Positions 16,600 through 25,082 of a stretch of 64,000 nt of DNA are shown here, in pieces. The notes under the pieces were generated by a model that saw only the letters and a list, made by a program, of their open reading frames with translations, ran no database searches and was not told the origin of the DNA. The stretch is taken from positions 1 through 64,000 of the forward strand of contig DATKSK010000028.1 of assembly GCA_035531755.1 (NCBI GenBank). Reading direction: 5' to 3'. The translations under genes were made by a program, and so were the position numbers. The DNA comes from Acidimicrobiales bacterium (GTDB lineage Bacteria; Actinomycetota; Acidimicrobiia; Acidimicrobiales; UBA8190). How positions within the stretch are numbered: the stretch's first letter is position 1; each line of letters begins with the position of its first letter.

Positions 16600-18063
16600 G
16601 TGCCGGGAACGCCGTTGTCGGGTGAGCGGGTGCGCGGGATCGTGAGCGCCGGGGGCTACGTCCCCCGTAGCCGCCTGCGCCGTGCCGAGGTCGCCGCCTT
16701 CCTGGGGTCGGGGGGCGGCAAGGGTGCGCGCGCCGTGGCCTCCCACGACGAGGACACCACCACCATGGGGGTGGAGGCCGCCCGCCTGGCCCTGCGCAGC
16801 GCGCCGGCGGCCGCCGTGGGAGCCGTGTGGTTCGCCACCGCCTCCCCCGCCTACCTCGACAAGACCAACGCCACGGCCGTGCACGCCGCCCTGCGCCTGC
16901 CCGGCGAGGTCCCCGCCGTCGACTTCGGGGGCGGCCTGCGTTCGGGTGTCGGCGCCCTGGCCGCCGCCCTCGACGGCTCGACCACGACCCTGGTCGTCAT
17001 GGCCGACCAGCGCGACGGCCTCCCCGGGGGGGCCGACGAGTCCGCGGGCGGCGATGCCGCCGCCGCGCTGGTCGTAGGCGACGGGGGGACGGGCGCACCA
17101 CTCATCGCCCGGTACCTCGGCGGGGCCTCGGCGACCGACGAATTCCTCGACCGGTGGCGCACGCCGGGCGACCGCCGCTCGCGCGCCTGGGAAGAGCGCT
17201 TCGGCGAGACCCGCTACGCCGTGCTGGGGCGAGACGCCTGGGCCCGGGCGCTCAAGGCGGCCGGCGTCGAGGCGGCGGCGGTCGACCACCTCGTCGTCAC
17301 GGGCATGCACGGGCGCGCCGCCAAGGCGCTGGCGTCGAAGCTGGGTGTGCGCGAGGACGCGGCGCACGACGACCTCGGCACCACCGTGGGGCAGGCGGGC
17401 GCCGCCCACCCCGGGCTGGTGCTGGCGTCCATGCTCGAGTCGGCCGGCCCCGACCAGGTCGTGGCCCTGGTGCACCTGGCCGACGGCGCCGACGTGCTCG
17501 TGTTCCGCACCACCGGGGCCCGCACCGCCTGGGCCCCGGCCCGGCCCGTGGCCGACCAGGTGGCGGCCGGGGCCGACCTCCCCTACGGGAAGTTCCTGGC
17601 CTGGCGGGGGATGCTCACCCCCGAGCCTCCCCGGCGGCCCGAGCCCCAGCGGGTGTCCGCCCCGGCGGCCTGGCGCAACGAGTCCTGGAAGTTCGGCTTC
17701 GTCGGCTCGCGCGACCGCACCAGCGGCGCCGTGCACCTGCCCCCGGCGCGCGTGTCGATGACGGGCGGCGCGGTCGACGACATGGAGCCCGCGGCGATGG
17801 CCGACCTCGTCGGCACCGTGGTCACCTTCACCGTCGACCGCCTGGCGTACTCACCGAGCCCCCCCATCGTGTTCGCCGTGGTGGACTTCGAAGGCGGGGG
17901 TCGCTTCCCGGTCGAGCTGACCGACATCGACGCCGACGCGCTGCGCATCGGGGACCACGTGGAGATGACCTTCCGCCGCCTCTTCAGCGCGGACGGCATC
18001 CACGACTACTTCTGGAAGGCGCGCCCGGTCCCCGGGCCCGGCGCGCCCGCCGCCCAGGGCTGA
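16600..18063 (+). CDS. Degenerate HMG-CoA-synthase-like domain fused to DUF35 OB-fold
   Basis: 487 residues. Residues about 10-335 follow the thiolase-fold HMG-CoA synthase pattern (HDEDTTTMGVEAARLAL, FATASPAYLDKTNA, DDLGTTVGQAGAAHPGL). By eye, the catalytic Glu, Cys and His of HMGCS fall at Ala 81, Leu 113 and a non-His residue near 230, so catalysis looks lost. Residues about 360-475 form a DUF35-type OB-fold (GTVVTFTVDRLAYSPSPP, FEGGGRFPVELTD) without an evident zinc-ribbon CxxC. In archaea, thiolase, HMGCS and DUF35 form one complex; here two of the three are fused and the thiolase is the next gene. I infer a scaffold or acyl-CoA-binding partner of the thiolase. The true start may be GTG 16630. 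Confidence 0.75.
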   Translation: MPGTPLSGERVRGIVSAGGYVPRSRLRRAEVAAFLGSGGGKGARAVASHDEDTTTMGVEAARLALRSAPAAAVGAVWFATASPAYLDKTNATAVHAALRLPGEVPAVDFGGGLRSGVGALAAALDGSTTTLVVMADQRDGLPGGADESAGGDAAAALVVGDGGTGAPLIARYLGGASATDEFLDRWRTPGDRRSRAWEERFGETRYAVLGRDAWARALKAAGVEAAAVDHLVVTGMHGRAAKALASKLGVREDAAHDDLGTTVGQAGAAHPGLVLASMLESAGPDQVVALVHLADGADVLVFRTTGARTAWAPARPVADQVAAGADLPYGKFLAWRGMLTPEPPRRPEPQRVSAPAAWRNESWKFGFVGSRDRTSGAVHLPPARVSMTGGAVDDMEPAAMADLVGTVVTFTVDRLAYSPSPPIVFAVVDFEGGGRFPVELTDIDADALRIGDHVEMTFRRLFSADGIHDYFWKARPVPGPGAPAAQG

Positions 18064-18087
18064 GTCCCGGACCGAGGAGGAGCGACC

Positions 18088-19278
18088 ATGGCATCGCACG
18101 GCATCCGCGACCGGGTGGCCATCGTCGGCATGGGCTGCACGCCCTTCGGGGAGCACTGGGACAAGGGGCTCGACGACCTCATCATCGAGGCGTCGGGCGA
18201 CGCCTTCTCGTCGGCGGGCGTGACCAAGGACGACGTCGACGCCTACTGGCTCGGCACCGCCCAGTCCGGGATGAGCGGCATCACCCTGGCCCGCCCGCTG
18301 CAGCTCGACTGCAAGCCCGTGACCCGCGTGGAGAATTACTGCACCACGGGGTCTGAGGCGCTGCGCGCCGCGGCCTACGCGGTGGCCTCGGGGGCCTACG
18401 ACATCGCCATGGCGGTCGGCGCCGAGAAGGTGAAGGACAGCGGGTACCAGGGCCTCAACGCCGCCGGCCCACCCAACGACGGCACGGCGCGCACCCTGAC
18501 AGCGGCCGCCATGTTCTCCATGGTGGCGCCGGCGTACGGCGAGAAGTACGGCGTCGGCGAGGACCAGATGACCGACGTGCTCGCCACCATCTCGGCCAAG
18601 AACCATTCCAACGGGGCACGCAACCCCCGCGCCCAGTTCCGCCGCGAGGTGTCGAAGGAGACGATCTGCGCCTCGCCCCGGGTGGCGGGGCGCCTGGGGG
18701 TGTTCGACTGCGCGGGGGTGGCCGACGGCGCCGCGGCGGCCATCGTGGTGCGGGCCGAGGACGCCTCGCGCTTCACCGACAAGCCGATCTACCTGAAGGC
18801 GCTCGCCTTCGCGGCGGGCAGCGGGTCGGGCCTCATCGACCCCGCCTACGACTACACGCACTTCCCCGAGTGCGCGGCCGCCGCCGCCGACGCCTACGCG
18901 CAGGCCGGCATCACCGACCCGCGCCGGCAGCTGGCCTTCGCCGAGGTGCACGACTGCTTCACCCCCACCGAGCTCGTCCTCATGGAGGACCTCGGGTTCG
19001 CCGAGCGCGGCACGGCGTGGAAGGAGGTGCTGGCGGGCACCTTCGACCTCCACGGGGAGCTGCCGGTCAACCCCGACGGCGGCCTGAAGAGCTTCGGGCA
19101 CCCCGTGGGGGCGTCGGGGCTGCGCATGTTCTTCGAGTGCTGGCTCCAGCTGCGCGGCGAGGCCACCCCGGAGCGCCAGATCGACAACGGCCGCACCCTG
19201 GCGCTCACCCACAACCTGGGCGGCTACCCCGGGGAGATGGTGTCCTTCGTGTCCGTCGTGGGCACCGAGCCGGGCTGA
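18088..19278 (+). CDS. SCP2-type thiolase (acetyl-CoA acetyltransferase family)
   Basis: 396 residues of the lipid-transfer/SCP2 thiolase group, which cleaves or condenses acyl-CoAs. The nucleophilic cysteine is in ENYCTTGSEAL (Cys 85), a histidine lies in the EVHDCF motif near 294 and another in SFGHPVGASG near 349. The CxG motif of classical thiolases is replaced by HNLGGYPG, as usual in this group. A strong ribosome site (GAGGAGGAG) precedes the ATG. It follows the HMGCS-like/DUF35 fusion by 24 bp and is probably complexed with it. In the pathway it would release acetyl- or propionyl-CoA after the ACAD and MaoC steps. Confidence 0.88.
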   Translation: MASHGIRDRVAIVGMGCTPFGEHWDKGLDDLIIEASGDAFSSAGVTKDDVDAYWLGTAQSGMSGITLARPLQLDCKPVTRVENYCTTGSEALRAAAYAVASGAYDIAMAVGAEKVKDSGYQGLNAAGPPNDGTARTLTAAAMFSMVAPAYGEKYGVGEDQMTDVLATISAKNHSNGARNPRAQFRREVSKETICASPRVAGRLGVFDCAGVADGAAAAIVVRAEDASRFTDKPIYLKALAFAAGSGSGLIDPAYDYTHFPECAAAAADAYAQAGITDPRRQLAFAEVHDCFTPTELVLMEDLGFAERGTAWKEVLAGTFDLHGELPVNPDGGLKSFGHPVGASGLRMFFECWLQLRGEATPERQIDNGRTLALTHNLGGYPGEMVSFVSVVGTEPG

Positions 19279-19321
19279 CCCCCGCGCCGAGCAGCGGGAC
19301 GGGGCGGAGGGCGGAGACGGC

Positions 19322-20248
19322 GTGTCGTTCCTCGACGAGCGCGCCGGGCTGGCGGGCAAGGTGGCCGTCGTCGCCGGCGGCGGTGGGGGCCTGGGTCGCG
19401 CCTGTGCGCTGGACCTGGCCCGCACCGGCACGGCGCTGGTCCTGGCCGACATCGACGCCGACACCCTGGCGACCACGGCCGACGAGGCCCGCGCGCTCGG
19501 CGTCGAGGTGCTCGACGCCCACGTCGACGTGCGCGACACCGACGCGCTGGCGTCGGTCTTCGACTCCTGTGACGAGCGCTTCGGCCGGCTCGACGTGCTC
19601 GTGAACGTCGTCGGTGGGACGTTTCGCGCCGCGTTCACCGACGTCAGCGCCAAGGGCCGCGACGCGCTGGTGCGCGCCAACTTCACCTGGATCGTCGACG
19701 CCACGCAGCAGGCGGCGCGGCGGATGGCGGCGTCGGGAACGGGGGGCAGCATCGTCACCATCACCTCCATCGAGGCGCACCGGGCCGCGCCGGGGTACGC
19801 CATCTACGCGGCGATGAAGGCGGCGGTGACGCACCTGACCCGCACCCTGGCGGTCGAGCTCGGCGGGTCGGGCGTCCGCGTCAACTGCGTGGCCCCGGAC
19901 TTCGTGCCCACCGCCGGCCTGGCGGGCATCGCCGGTCGGGCGGGGTCGGCCGGGCAGCGGGCCGCCGCCGCCGGGGACGGCACCGACCCGGGCGACTGGC
20001 TGACGATCCCCCTGCGCCGCAAGGGCGAGGTCGCCGACGTGGGCAACTGCGTGCTGTTCCTGGCGTCGGACCTCTCGTCGTACATCACCGGGACCACGCT
20101 GCACCCCGATGGCGGGGCGCTGGCCATGTCGGGTTGGATGGACTGGCCCGACGACGGCTTCACGGCCCGCCCGCCCGCCTGGGTCCTCGACCGGCTCGAG
20201 CCGCCCGCCGGGCCCCGGCGGCGGGGCGAGCGCGATCCCGGGACGTGA
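19322..20248 (+). CDS. Short-chain dehydrogenase/reductase
   Basis: A 308-residue SDR. The cofactor motif is GGGGGLG near residue 20, with ADIDAD after strand 2 suggesting NAD preference; VNVVGG replaces the common NNAG. The catalytic Ser lies in ITSIEAH and the Tyr-x3-Lys is YAAMK. The C-terminus is about 40 residues longer than a standard SDR, rich in Pro and Arg. It probably oxidises the 3-hydroxyacyl-CoA made by the MaoC pair so that the thiolase can act. The start is GTG with GGAG upstream; it lies 43 bp after the thiolase, and the next gene overlaps it by 4 nt. Confidence 0.87.
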   Translation: MSFLDERAGLAGKVAVVAGGGGGLGRACALDLARTGTALVLADIDADTLATTADEARALGVEVLDAHVDVRDTDALASVFDSCDERFGRLDVLVNVVGGTFRAAFTDVSAKGRDALVRANFTWIVDATQQAARRMAASGTGGSIVTITSIEAHRAAPGYAIYAAMKAAVTHLTRTLAVELGGSGVRVNCVAPDFVPTAGLAGIAGRAGSAGQRAAAAGDGTDPGDWLTIPLRRKGEVADVGNCVLFLASDLSSYITGTTLHPDGGALAMSGWMDWPDDGFTARPPAWVLDRLEPPAGPRRRGERDPGT

Positions 20249-21087
20249 GCACGCCGGCGGTCCACGACGCGCTGTTCGTCCCCGACGGTGCGCACGTGGT
20301 GCCCACCGCCTACGCCCGGGGGCCGTGGAGCCCCGGTGCCCTGCACGGCGGGCCCGTGGCCGCGCTGCTGGCGCGCGCCGTGGAGGCCTGCGAACGCGAC
20401 GAGACCATGCACGTGGCCCGGCTCACCGTCGAACTGCTGCGACCCGTGCCCCTGGCCCCGCTGGCGGTCTCGGCCACGGTGAGCCGGCCCGGGCGCAAGG
20501 TCCAGGTGGTCGAGGCCCGCATCGCCGCCGACGGGCGCGACGTGGCGTGGGCCCGGGCGCTGCGCATCCGGGTGCAGCCGTCCGGCGAGGCCTCGGCGGG
20601 GCTTGCCGACGCGCTGGCGCGGGGCCCCGTGCCCGGCCGCGACCCCGGCGCGCCGGCCGGCCCCGGCGACGGGTACGTGTCGGACACCTCGATGGGCGAC
20701 GACCGCGCCTTTCACAGCGAGGGCGCCGAGCTGCGCTACGTGGTGGGGACGTTCGCCGAGCACGGCCCGGCCACGGTGTGGGTCCGCCTGGCGGTGCCCG
20801 TCGTCCCCGGCGAGGAACCGTCTCCCCTGCAGCGGGTGGCGGCGGCCGCCGACTTCGGCAACGGCGTGAGCGCGGAGCTCGACTTCGCCCGCTACGTCTT
20901 CATCAACCCCGACCTGACGGTGCACCTGTTGCGGCCCGCCGTCGGCGAGTGGGTGTGCCTGGACGCCGCCACCCGCATCGGCATCCCCGGCGTCGGCCTG
21001 GCCGAGTGCGCCCTGTGGGATGCCCACGGCCCTATCGGCCGGTCGCTGCAGAGCCTCCTCGTCGAGCGGCGGCCCGCCCGCCTCTGA
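20245..21087 (+). CDS. TesB-like acyl-CoA thioesterase (double hotdog)
   Basis: 280 residues. The pattern of the thioesterase-like superfamily is seen in ARGPWSPGALHGGPVAALLARA at the N-terminus and HVARLTVELLRPVPLAPL, with a second hotdog half from about residue 150. HGG in the first helix is the usual signature of the group. It should hydrolyse acyl-CoA to free acid and CoA, relieving CoA shortage or removing dead-end products. GTG 20245 overlaps the SDR stop by 4 nt (GTGA), so it closes the four-gene thiolase operon. It converges on the enoyl-CoA hydratase gene. Confidence 0.82.
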   Translation: MSTPAVHDALFVPDGAHVVPTAYARGPWSPGALHGGPVAALLARAVEACERDETMHVARLTVELLRPVPLAPLAVSATVSRPGRKVQVVEARIAADGRDVAWARALRIRVQPSGEASAGLADALARGPVPGRDPGAPAGPGDGYVSDTSMGDDRAFHSEGAELRYVVGTFAEHGPATVWVRLAVPVVPGEEPSPLQRVAAAADFGNGVSAELDFARYVFINPDLTVHLLRPAVGEWVCLDAATRIGIPGVGLAECALWDAHGPIGRSLQSLLVERRPARL

Positions 21088-21136
21088 TCACCGCGGGCGG
21101 CCCACCCCGCCCGGTGGCCGCGGCCATCGGCGGCGG

Positions 21137-21988
21137 CTACTGCGCCGAGGCGTTCTCCCCGGCGCTCTCCGCCGCCTTGTGGCGCGGCCGGCGCCCGCCC
21201 AGCGAGGCCATGAAGCTGCGCACGTCGCTGGCCCCGCTGCACAGCGCCACCAGGTCCGTGGACTGCTGCAGGTGCACCCGCATACCCATCATCTCCCAGG
21301 CCCGCGTGAGCCCCTGCTTGGTGGCCAGGATGGTGGTGAGCGGCATCTTGGCGATGGTGCGGGCCATCTCCTCGACGGTGTCGTCGAGCTCGGCACGCGG
21401 CACCACGCGGTTCACCATCCCCCACTGCAGCGCCTGCTCGGCCCCGATGGTCGGCGCCAGGAACAGGTACTCCGCGGCGCGCTTGAAGTTCATCATGACC
21501 CAGGGCTCGATCATGGTCTGGGCGCCGGGGAGGCCGAACCCCTGCGGGAGCGGCATCTGGAAGTAGGCGTCGTCCGACGCGATGGTGAGGTCGGTGAGCA
21601 GGCCGTACACGGTGCCGCCCCCGACGCAGTAACCGTGCACCTGCGAGATGGTCGCCTTGGGGAACTCCCACAGCCGCAGCGGTGGCCACAGGAACAGCCC
21701 GTAGTGGTGGCGGCGCCACGTGCGCTCGGGCGTCGGCCCCGTCGTCGGGTAGACCTCGGGCATCTCGTCCATGCCGACGATGGCGTGCCCGGCGCAGAAG
21801 CCCTCGCCGTTCGCCTTCAGCACGAGCACCTTCACGTCGTCGTCGTCGTCCGCCCGGGCGAGCGCCTCGTCCATGTCCCACACCTGCTGCGCCGTCTGGA
21901 TGTTGGCCTTGTCGGGCGTGTTGAGGACGATGCGGGCGACACCCCCGTCCTTTTCGTAGATGATCGTCTCGAACTCGACTCGTTCCAC
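21137..21988 (-). CDS. Enoyl-CoA hydratase/isomerase family protein
   Basis: About 283 residues of the crotonase fold. The oxyanion-hole stretches are GFCAGHAIVG and YCVGGGTVYG. The acidic residues expected in the active site are not obvious at the usual places, so hydratase activity is not certain and isomerase or lyase roles remain possible. An Arg/Lys-rich C-terminal tail of about 25 residues follows the fold. The start is taken as the second of two adjacent GTG codons after GGGAGGG; a GTG at 22009 would add seven residues. It is transcribed alone. Confidence 0.8.
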   Translation of the reverse strand: MERVEFETIIYEKDGGVARIVLNTPDKANIQTAQQVWDMDEALARADDDDDVKVLVLKANGEGFCAGHAIVGMDEMPEVYPTTGPTPERTWRRHHYGLFLWPPLRLWEFPKATISQVHGYCVGGGTVYGLLTDLTIASDDAYFQMPLPQGFGLPGAQTMIEPWVMMNFKRAAEYLFLAPTIGAEQALQWGMVNRVVPRAELDDTVEEMARTIAKMPLTTILATKQGLTRAWEMMGMRVHLQQSTDLVALCSGASDVRSFMASLGGRRPRHKAAESAGENASAQ

Positions 21989-22058
21989 CACGCCCTCCCG
22001 TCGGGTCACCGGTCGCGGCCCCGGGCGGGACCGGAGCGGGACCGGAGCGGGCCAGATG

Positions 22059-22226
22059 CTACGTGCGGCGGGCCAGAAGGCTGTAGCTGAGCGGCACCCG
22101 GGGCCGGCCGGGCGGGATGCCGTGGCGCTGGTCGTCGTGACGCACCAACCACGGGAGCGGGGCGAAGGACGTCCCGTCGTGCTCCACGAGGCGCTCCATG
22201 ACGAAGCCGCGCCCGATCAGGGCCGT
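22059..22226 (-). pseudogene. C-terminal remnant of a SAM-dependent methyltransferase
   Basis: The minus frame ending at 22059 reads LIGRGFVMERLVEHDGTSF, then PWLVRHDD, and ends VPLSYSLLARR. This resembles the last 50-60 residues of class I methyltransferases of the UbiE type. The upstream sequence in this frame is not protein-like and there is no SAM-binding domain. It is therefore a leftover fragment, probably truncated by a deletion, since the diguanylate cyclase starts just beyond. Confidence 0.4.
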
Positions 22227-22329
22227 GACGGGAGTGCTGGCGCGGTCGTGCGCCAGCCCCCGGCCGGTACCCCGGGCCCGCGGGCCGGGCGGCTCAAGGC
22301 CCGTGCGCCGGCGGCCGATACCTGTCGAC

Positions 22330-23697
22330 GTGACAGAGCGCCCCGCCCCGCGCGGGTTCGACGAGGTCGGGGTGTCGAGGCTCCTGGAGCAAGAGGCCCG
22401 CATCGTCGGGATCAAGGATTTTTCGACCCCGACCCTCGAGGCGGTCGACCGCCGCCGCTCCCAGCTCTGGACGATCGCCTTCGCCGGCCTGGTGTGCCTG
22501 GCCGCGGCGGTGGCCCTGCTGACATCGGGCGCCGGGCACCACCTGGGCTTCGCCAACCTGCTCGGGTTCCGGATCGGGACCGTCGTCCTCGTCGTCGGGC
22601 TCGCCGCCTACGTCATGGAGAAGGAGCGCCACCTCCGTCGCCTGGCCAAGCTCCTCGTCGACGAGCGCGTCCTCGGCGCGGCACTGTCGAACCGGCTCAA
22701 GGAGCTCGCCATGCTCTACGAGGCGGGCAAGGCCATGAACTCCGTCCTCGTCGTGGACGAGGTGCTCCAGCTCATCCTGTCGAGCGCCTTCGACCTCCTC
22801 ATGGCCGCCAGCGGGTCCATCATGCTCGTCGAGGACGAGGGCGACCTGGCGGTGGTGTGCCGCGCCGGCAACGCCGGCGGCGCACCGATCGAGCTGGGCG
22901 GCGGGATCGCCAGCCGGGTGGCGCGTGACCGCGAGCCGCTCCTCGTGCAGGGGACCGTCTCCGAGAAGGGGCACCAGGAGACCCAGAGCGCGGTGTGCGT
23001 ACCCCTCATGCACCGCGGCCAGGTCCTCGGCGTGATCAACCTCATCGGTGCCCCCGGACACGTCTACAGCGAGTACGACCTGCGGGCCGTGTCGCTGTTC
23101 GCCGAGCACGCCGCCATCGCCGTGGCCAATGCCCGACTCTACGAAGCCGAGCGCGCGCTGAGCGCCCAGCTGTCGCACCAGGTCGTGCACGACCCGCTCA
23201 CGGGGGCCGCCAACCGCGTGCTGATCAGCGACCGCCTCGCCCACGCCCTCGCCCGCGTGCACCGCAAGGAGTGCCAGGTGGCCGTGCTGTTCGTCGACGT
23301 CGACAACTTCAAGCTGGTGAACGACGAGCTCGGCCACGACGCCGGCGACTTCGTCCTCACCGCCATCGCGCAGCGACTGACCGAGTGTGTCCGCCCGGCC
23401 GACACCGTGGGGCGGTTCGGCGGCGACGAGTTCCTGGTGATCTGCGAGGACCTCACCCACGACGAGCAGGCGGTGGAGATCGCCGAGCGCATCCTGGAGG
23501 GCTTCGACCGCCCGTTCACGACCCCGTTCGGGGAGCGCACCCTGTCCGTCAGCATCGGTGTGGCGCCCGCCGGCCACGACCGGCCGGCGTCGGTCGCCAA
23601 CCTCATCCGCGCCGCTGACCAGGCCATGTACCGGGCGAAGATGGAGGGCAAGTCCCGCATCGTCAGCGCGCTCAGTTCCGCACCAGGACCCGCCTGA
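22330..23697 (+). CDS. Diguanylate cyclase with 2 TM, GAF and GGDEF domains
   Basis: 455 residues. Two hydrophobic segments (about 51-72 and 80-97) anchor it; a GAF domain follows (about 130-280; KAMNSVLVVDEVLQ, SAVCVPLMHRGQVLGVINL), then a GGDEF domain (about 295-450). The active-site motif RFGGDEF is intact at 364-368 and an RPAD inhibitory site lies five residues before it, so it should make cyclic di-GMP and be feedback-inhibited. The GTG start follows CGATACCTGTCGAC and lacks a ribosome binding site; a leaderless transcript is possible. An open frame continues upstream to 22198 but is not domain-like. A strong hairpin follows the stop. Confidence 0.87.
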   Translation: MTERPAPRGFDEVGVSRLLEQEARIVGIKDFSTPTLEAVDRRRSQLWTIAFAGLVCLAAAVALLTSGAGHHLGFANLLGFRIGTVVLVVGLAAYVMEKERHLRRLAKLLVDERVLGAALSNRLKELAMLYEAGKAMNSVLVVDEVLQLILSSAFDLLMAASGSIMLVEDEGDLAVVCRAGNAGGAPIELGGGIASRVARDREPLLVQGTVSEKGHQETQSAVCVPLMHRGQVLGVINLIGAPGHVYSEYDLRAVSLFAEHAAIAVANARLYEAERALSAQLSHQVVHDPLTGAANRVLISDRLAHALARVHRKECQVAVLFVDVDNFKLVNDELGHDAGDFVLTAIAQRLTECVRPADTVGRFGGDEFLVICEDLTHDEQAVEIAERILEGFDRPFTTPFGERTLSVSIGVAPAGHDRPASVANLIRAADQAMYRAKMEGKSRIVSALSSAPGPA

Positions 23698-23717
23698 GGC
23701 GCCGCCGGGAGGAGCGC

Positions 23718-23743
23718 GGGACGGGCCGGGAACGGCCCGTCCC
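23718..23743 (+). terminator. 10-bp GC hairpin after diguanylate cyclase
   Basis: GGGACGGGCC at 23718-23727 pairs perfectly with GGCCCGTCCC at 23734-23743 around a 6-nt loop, 20 bases after the stop codon. No T-tract follows, as is often the case in actinobacteria. Confidence 0.65.
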
Positions 23744-23795
23744 GCCGCTCCCGGCCGGATGACGCCCCCCGGGCGCTGTCGTTAACGTTGGTCGC

Positions 23796-25001
23796 ATGCC
23801 CCTCACCGACGCCGTGACCACCGACGAGGACCTCGTCCGCTCCCGGCTCCGGGACCTCCTCACGACCCACGACCCCGCCACCACGGGCGTGGTGGCGTTC
23901 CTCGGCGCCCGTTTCGACCTCGGGCTCGCCTGGGTGTCGTTCCCCGAAGGGCTCGGCGGCCTCGGCGTGGGCCCCGACCTGCAGGGCGTCGTGGAGCGCG
24001 AGCTGCGCGTCGCCGGCGCGCCCAACGAGTCGGACCGCAACGTCATCGGCTACGGCATGGCAGCGCCCACCATCCTCGCCCACGGCACCGAGGAGCAGCG
24101 GGCCCGGTACCTGCGGCCCCTGTTCACGTGCGAGGAGGTGTGGTGCCAGCTCTTCAGCGAGCCCGGCGCCGGCTCCGACGTCGCCGGCCTCGCCACCCGG
24201 GCGGTGCGCGACGGTGACGAATGGGTCGTGAACGGCCAGAAGGTGTGGACCACGCTGGCACACACGGCGCGATGGGGCCTGCTCGTGGCGCGCACCGACC
24301 CCGACGTCCCCAAGCACCGGGGCATGACGTACTTCGTCGTCGACATGAACGCCCCCGGCGTCGAGGTCCGCCCCTTGCGCCAGATCACCGGGGACGCCGA
24401 GTTCAACGAGGTCTTCTTCACCGACGTGCGCATCCCCGACAGCCAGCGCCTCGACGCCGTGGGCGCGGGCTGGCGGGTGGCCACCACCACCCTCATGAAC
24501 GAGCGGGTGGCGATCGGCGGCGGGGTCCCGGCGCGCAACGCCGGCCCCATCCACGAAGCGCTGCGGATCTGGAGGGACTCCCCGGACAAGACCGGGGCCA
24601 AGCGCGCCAAACTGATGGCGCTGTGGGTGGAGGCCGAGGTGGCGCGCCTCACCAACATGCGCGCCCGGGCGCTGCGCCGCGCCGGCACGCCCGGGCCCGA
24701 GGGCAGCGTGGCGAAGCTCGTCGGTGCCGAGCTCAACAAGCGCGTCTACGAGCTGTGCGTCGACCTGCTCGGCATGCACGGCACGCTCTTCCCCACCGAC
24801 TACGCGATGCGCAGGCCCGACCGTGCGGTGTTCGCCGGGGGGACCGACGCCCGGTACGCCTTCCTCCGCAGCCGTGCCAATTCCATCGAGGGTGGCACCT
24901 CGGAGATCATGCGCACCATCCTCGGCGAGCGGGTTCTGGGCCTGCCGGGCGAGCCCCGCCTGGACAAGGACCTGCCCTGGGCGGCGATCCCCCGCAGCTG
25001 A
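23796..25001 (+). CDS. Acyl-CoA dehydrogenase
   Basis: 401 residues. The core is well kept: WVSFPEGLGG, the flavin-contact LFSEPGAGSD, NGQKVWTT, the substrate loop, and the C-terminal IEGGTSEIMRTILGERVLGLP. The N-terminal helical region is about 15-20 residues shorter than in the paralogue at 50.6 kb, to which long stretches are nearly identical. It probably acts on free-standing acyl-CoA as a homomer. The ATG has no clear ribosome binding site; GTTAAC sits about 12 bases upstream. It is flanked by unrelated genes and appears monocistronic. Confidence 0.86.
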   Translation: MPLTDAVTTDEDLVRSRLRDLLTTHDPATTGVVAFLGARFDLGLAWVSFPEGLGGLGVGPDLQGVVERELRVAGAPNESDRNVIGYGMAAPTILAHGTEEQRARYLRPLFTCEEVWCQLFSEPGAGSDVAGLATRAVRDGDEWVVNGQKVWTTLAHTARWGLLVARTDPDVPKHRGMTYFVVDMNAPGVEVRPLRQITGDAEFNEVFFTDVRIPDSQRLDAVGAGWRVATTTLMNERVAIGGGVPARNAGPIHEALRIWRDSPDKTGAKRAKLMALWVEAEVARLTNMRARALRRAGTPGPEGSVAKLVGAELNKRVYELCVDLLGMHGTLFPTDYAMRRPDRAVFAGGTDARYAFLRSRANSIEGGTSEIMRTILGERVLGLPGEPRLDKDLPWAAIPRS

Positions 25002-25082
25002 CCCGTCGGGCGCGCGGTGGCGCGCCCGCGCCGGCCCCGGAATACGATCCACGCGTGGGAGCGACCATGACCATGATGCTCC

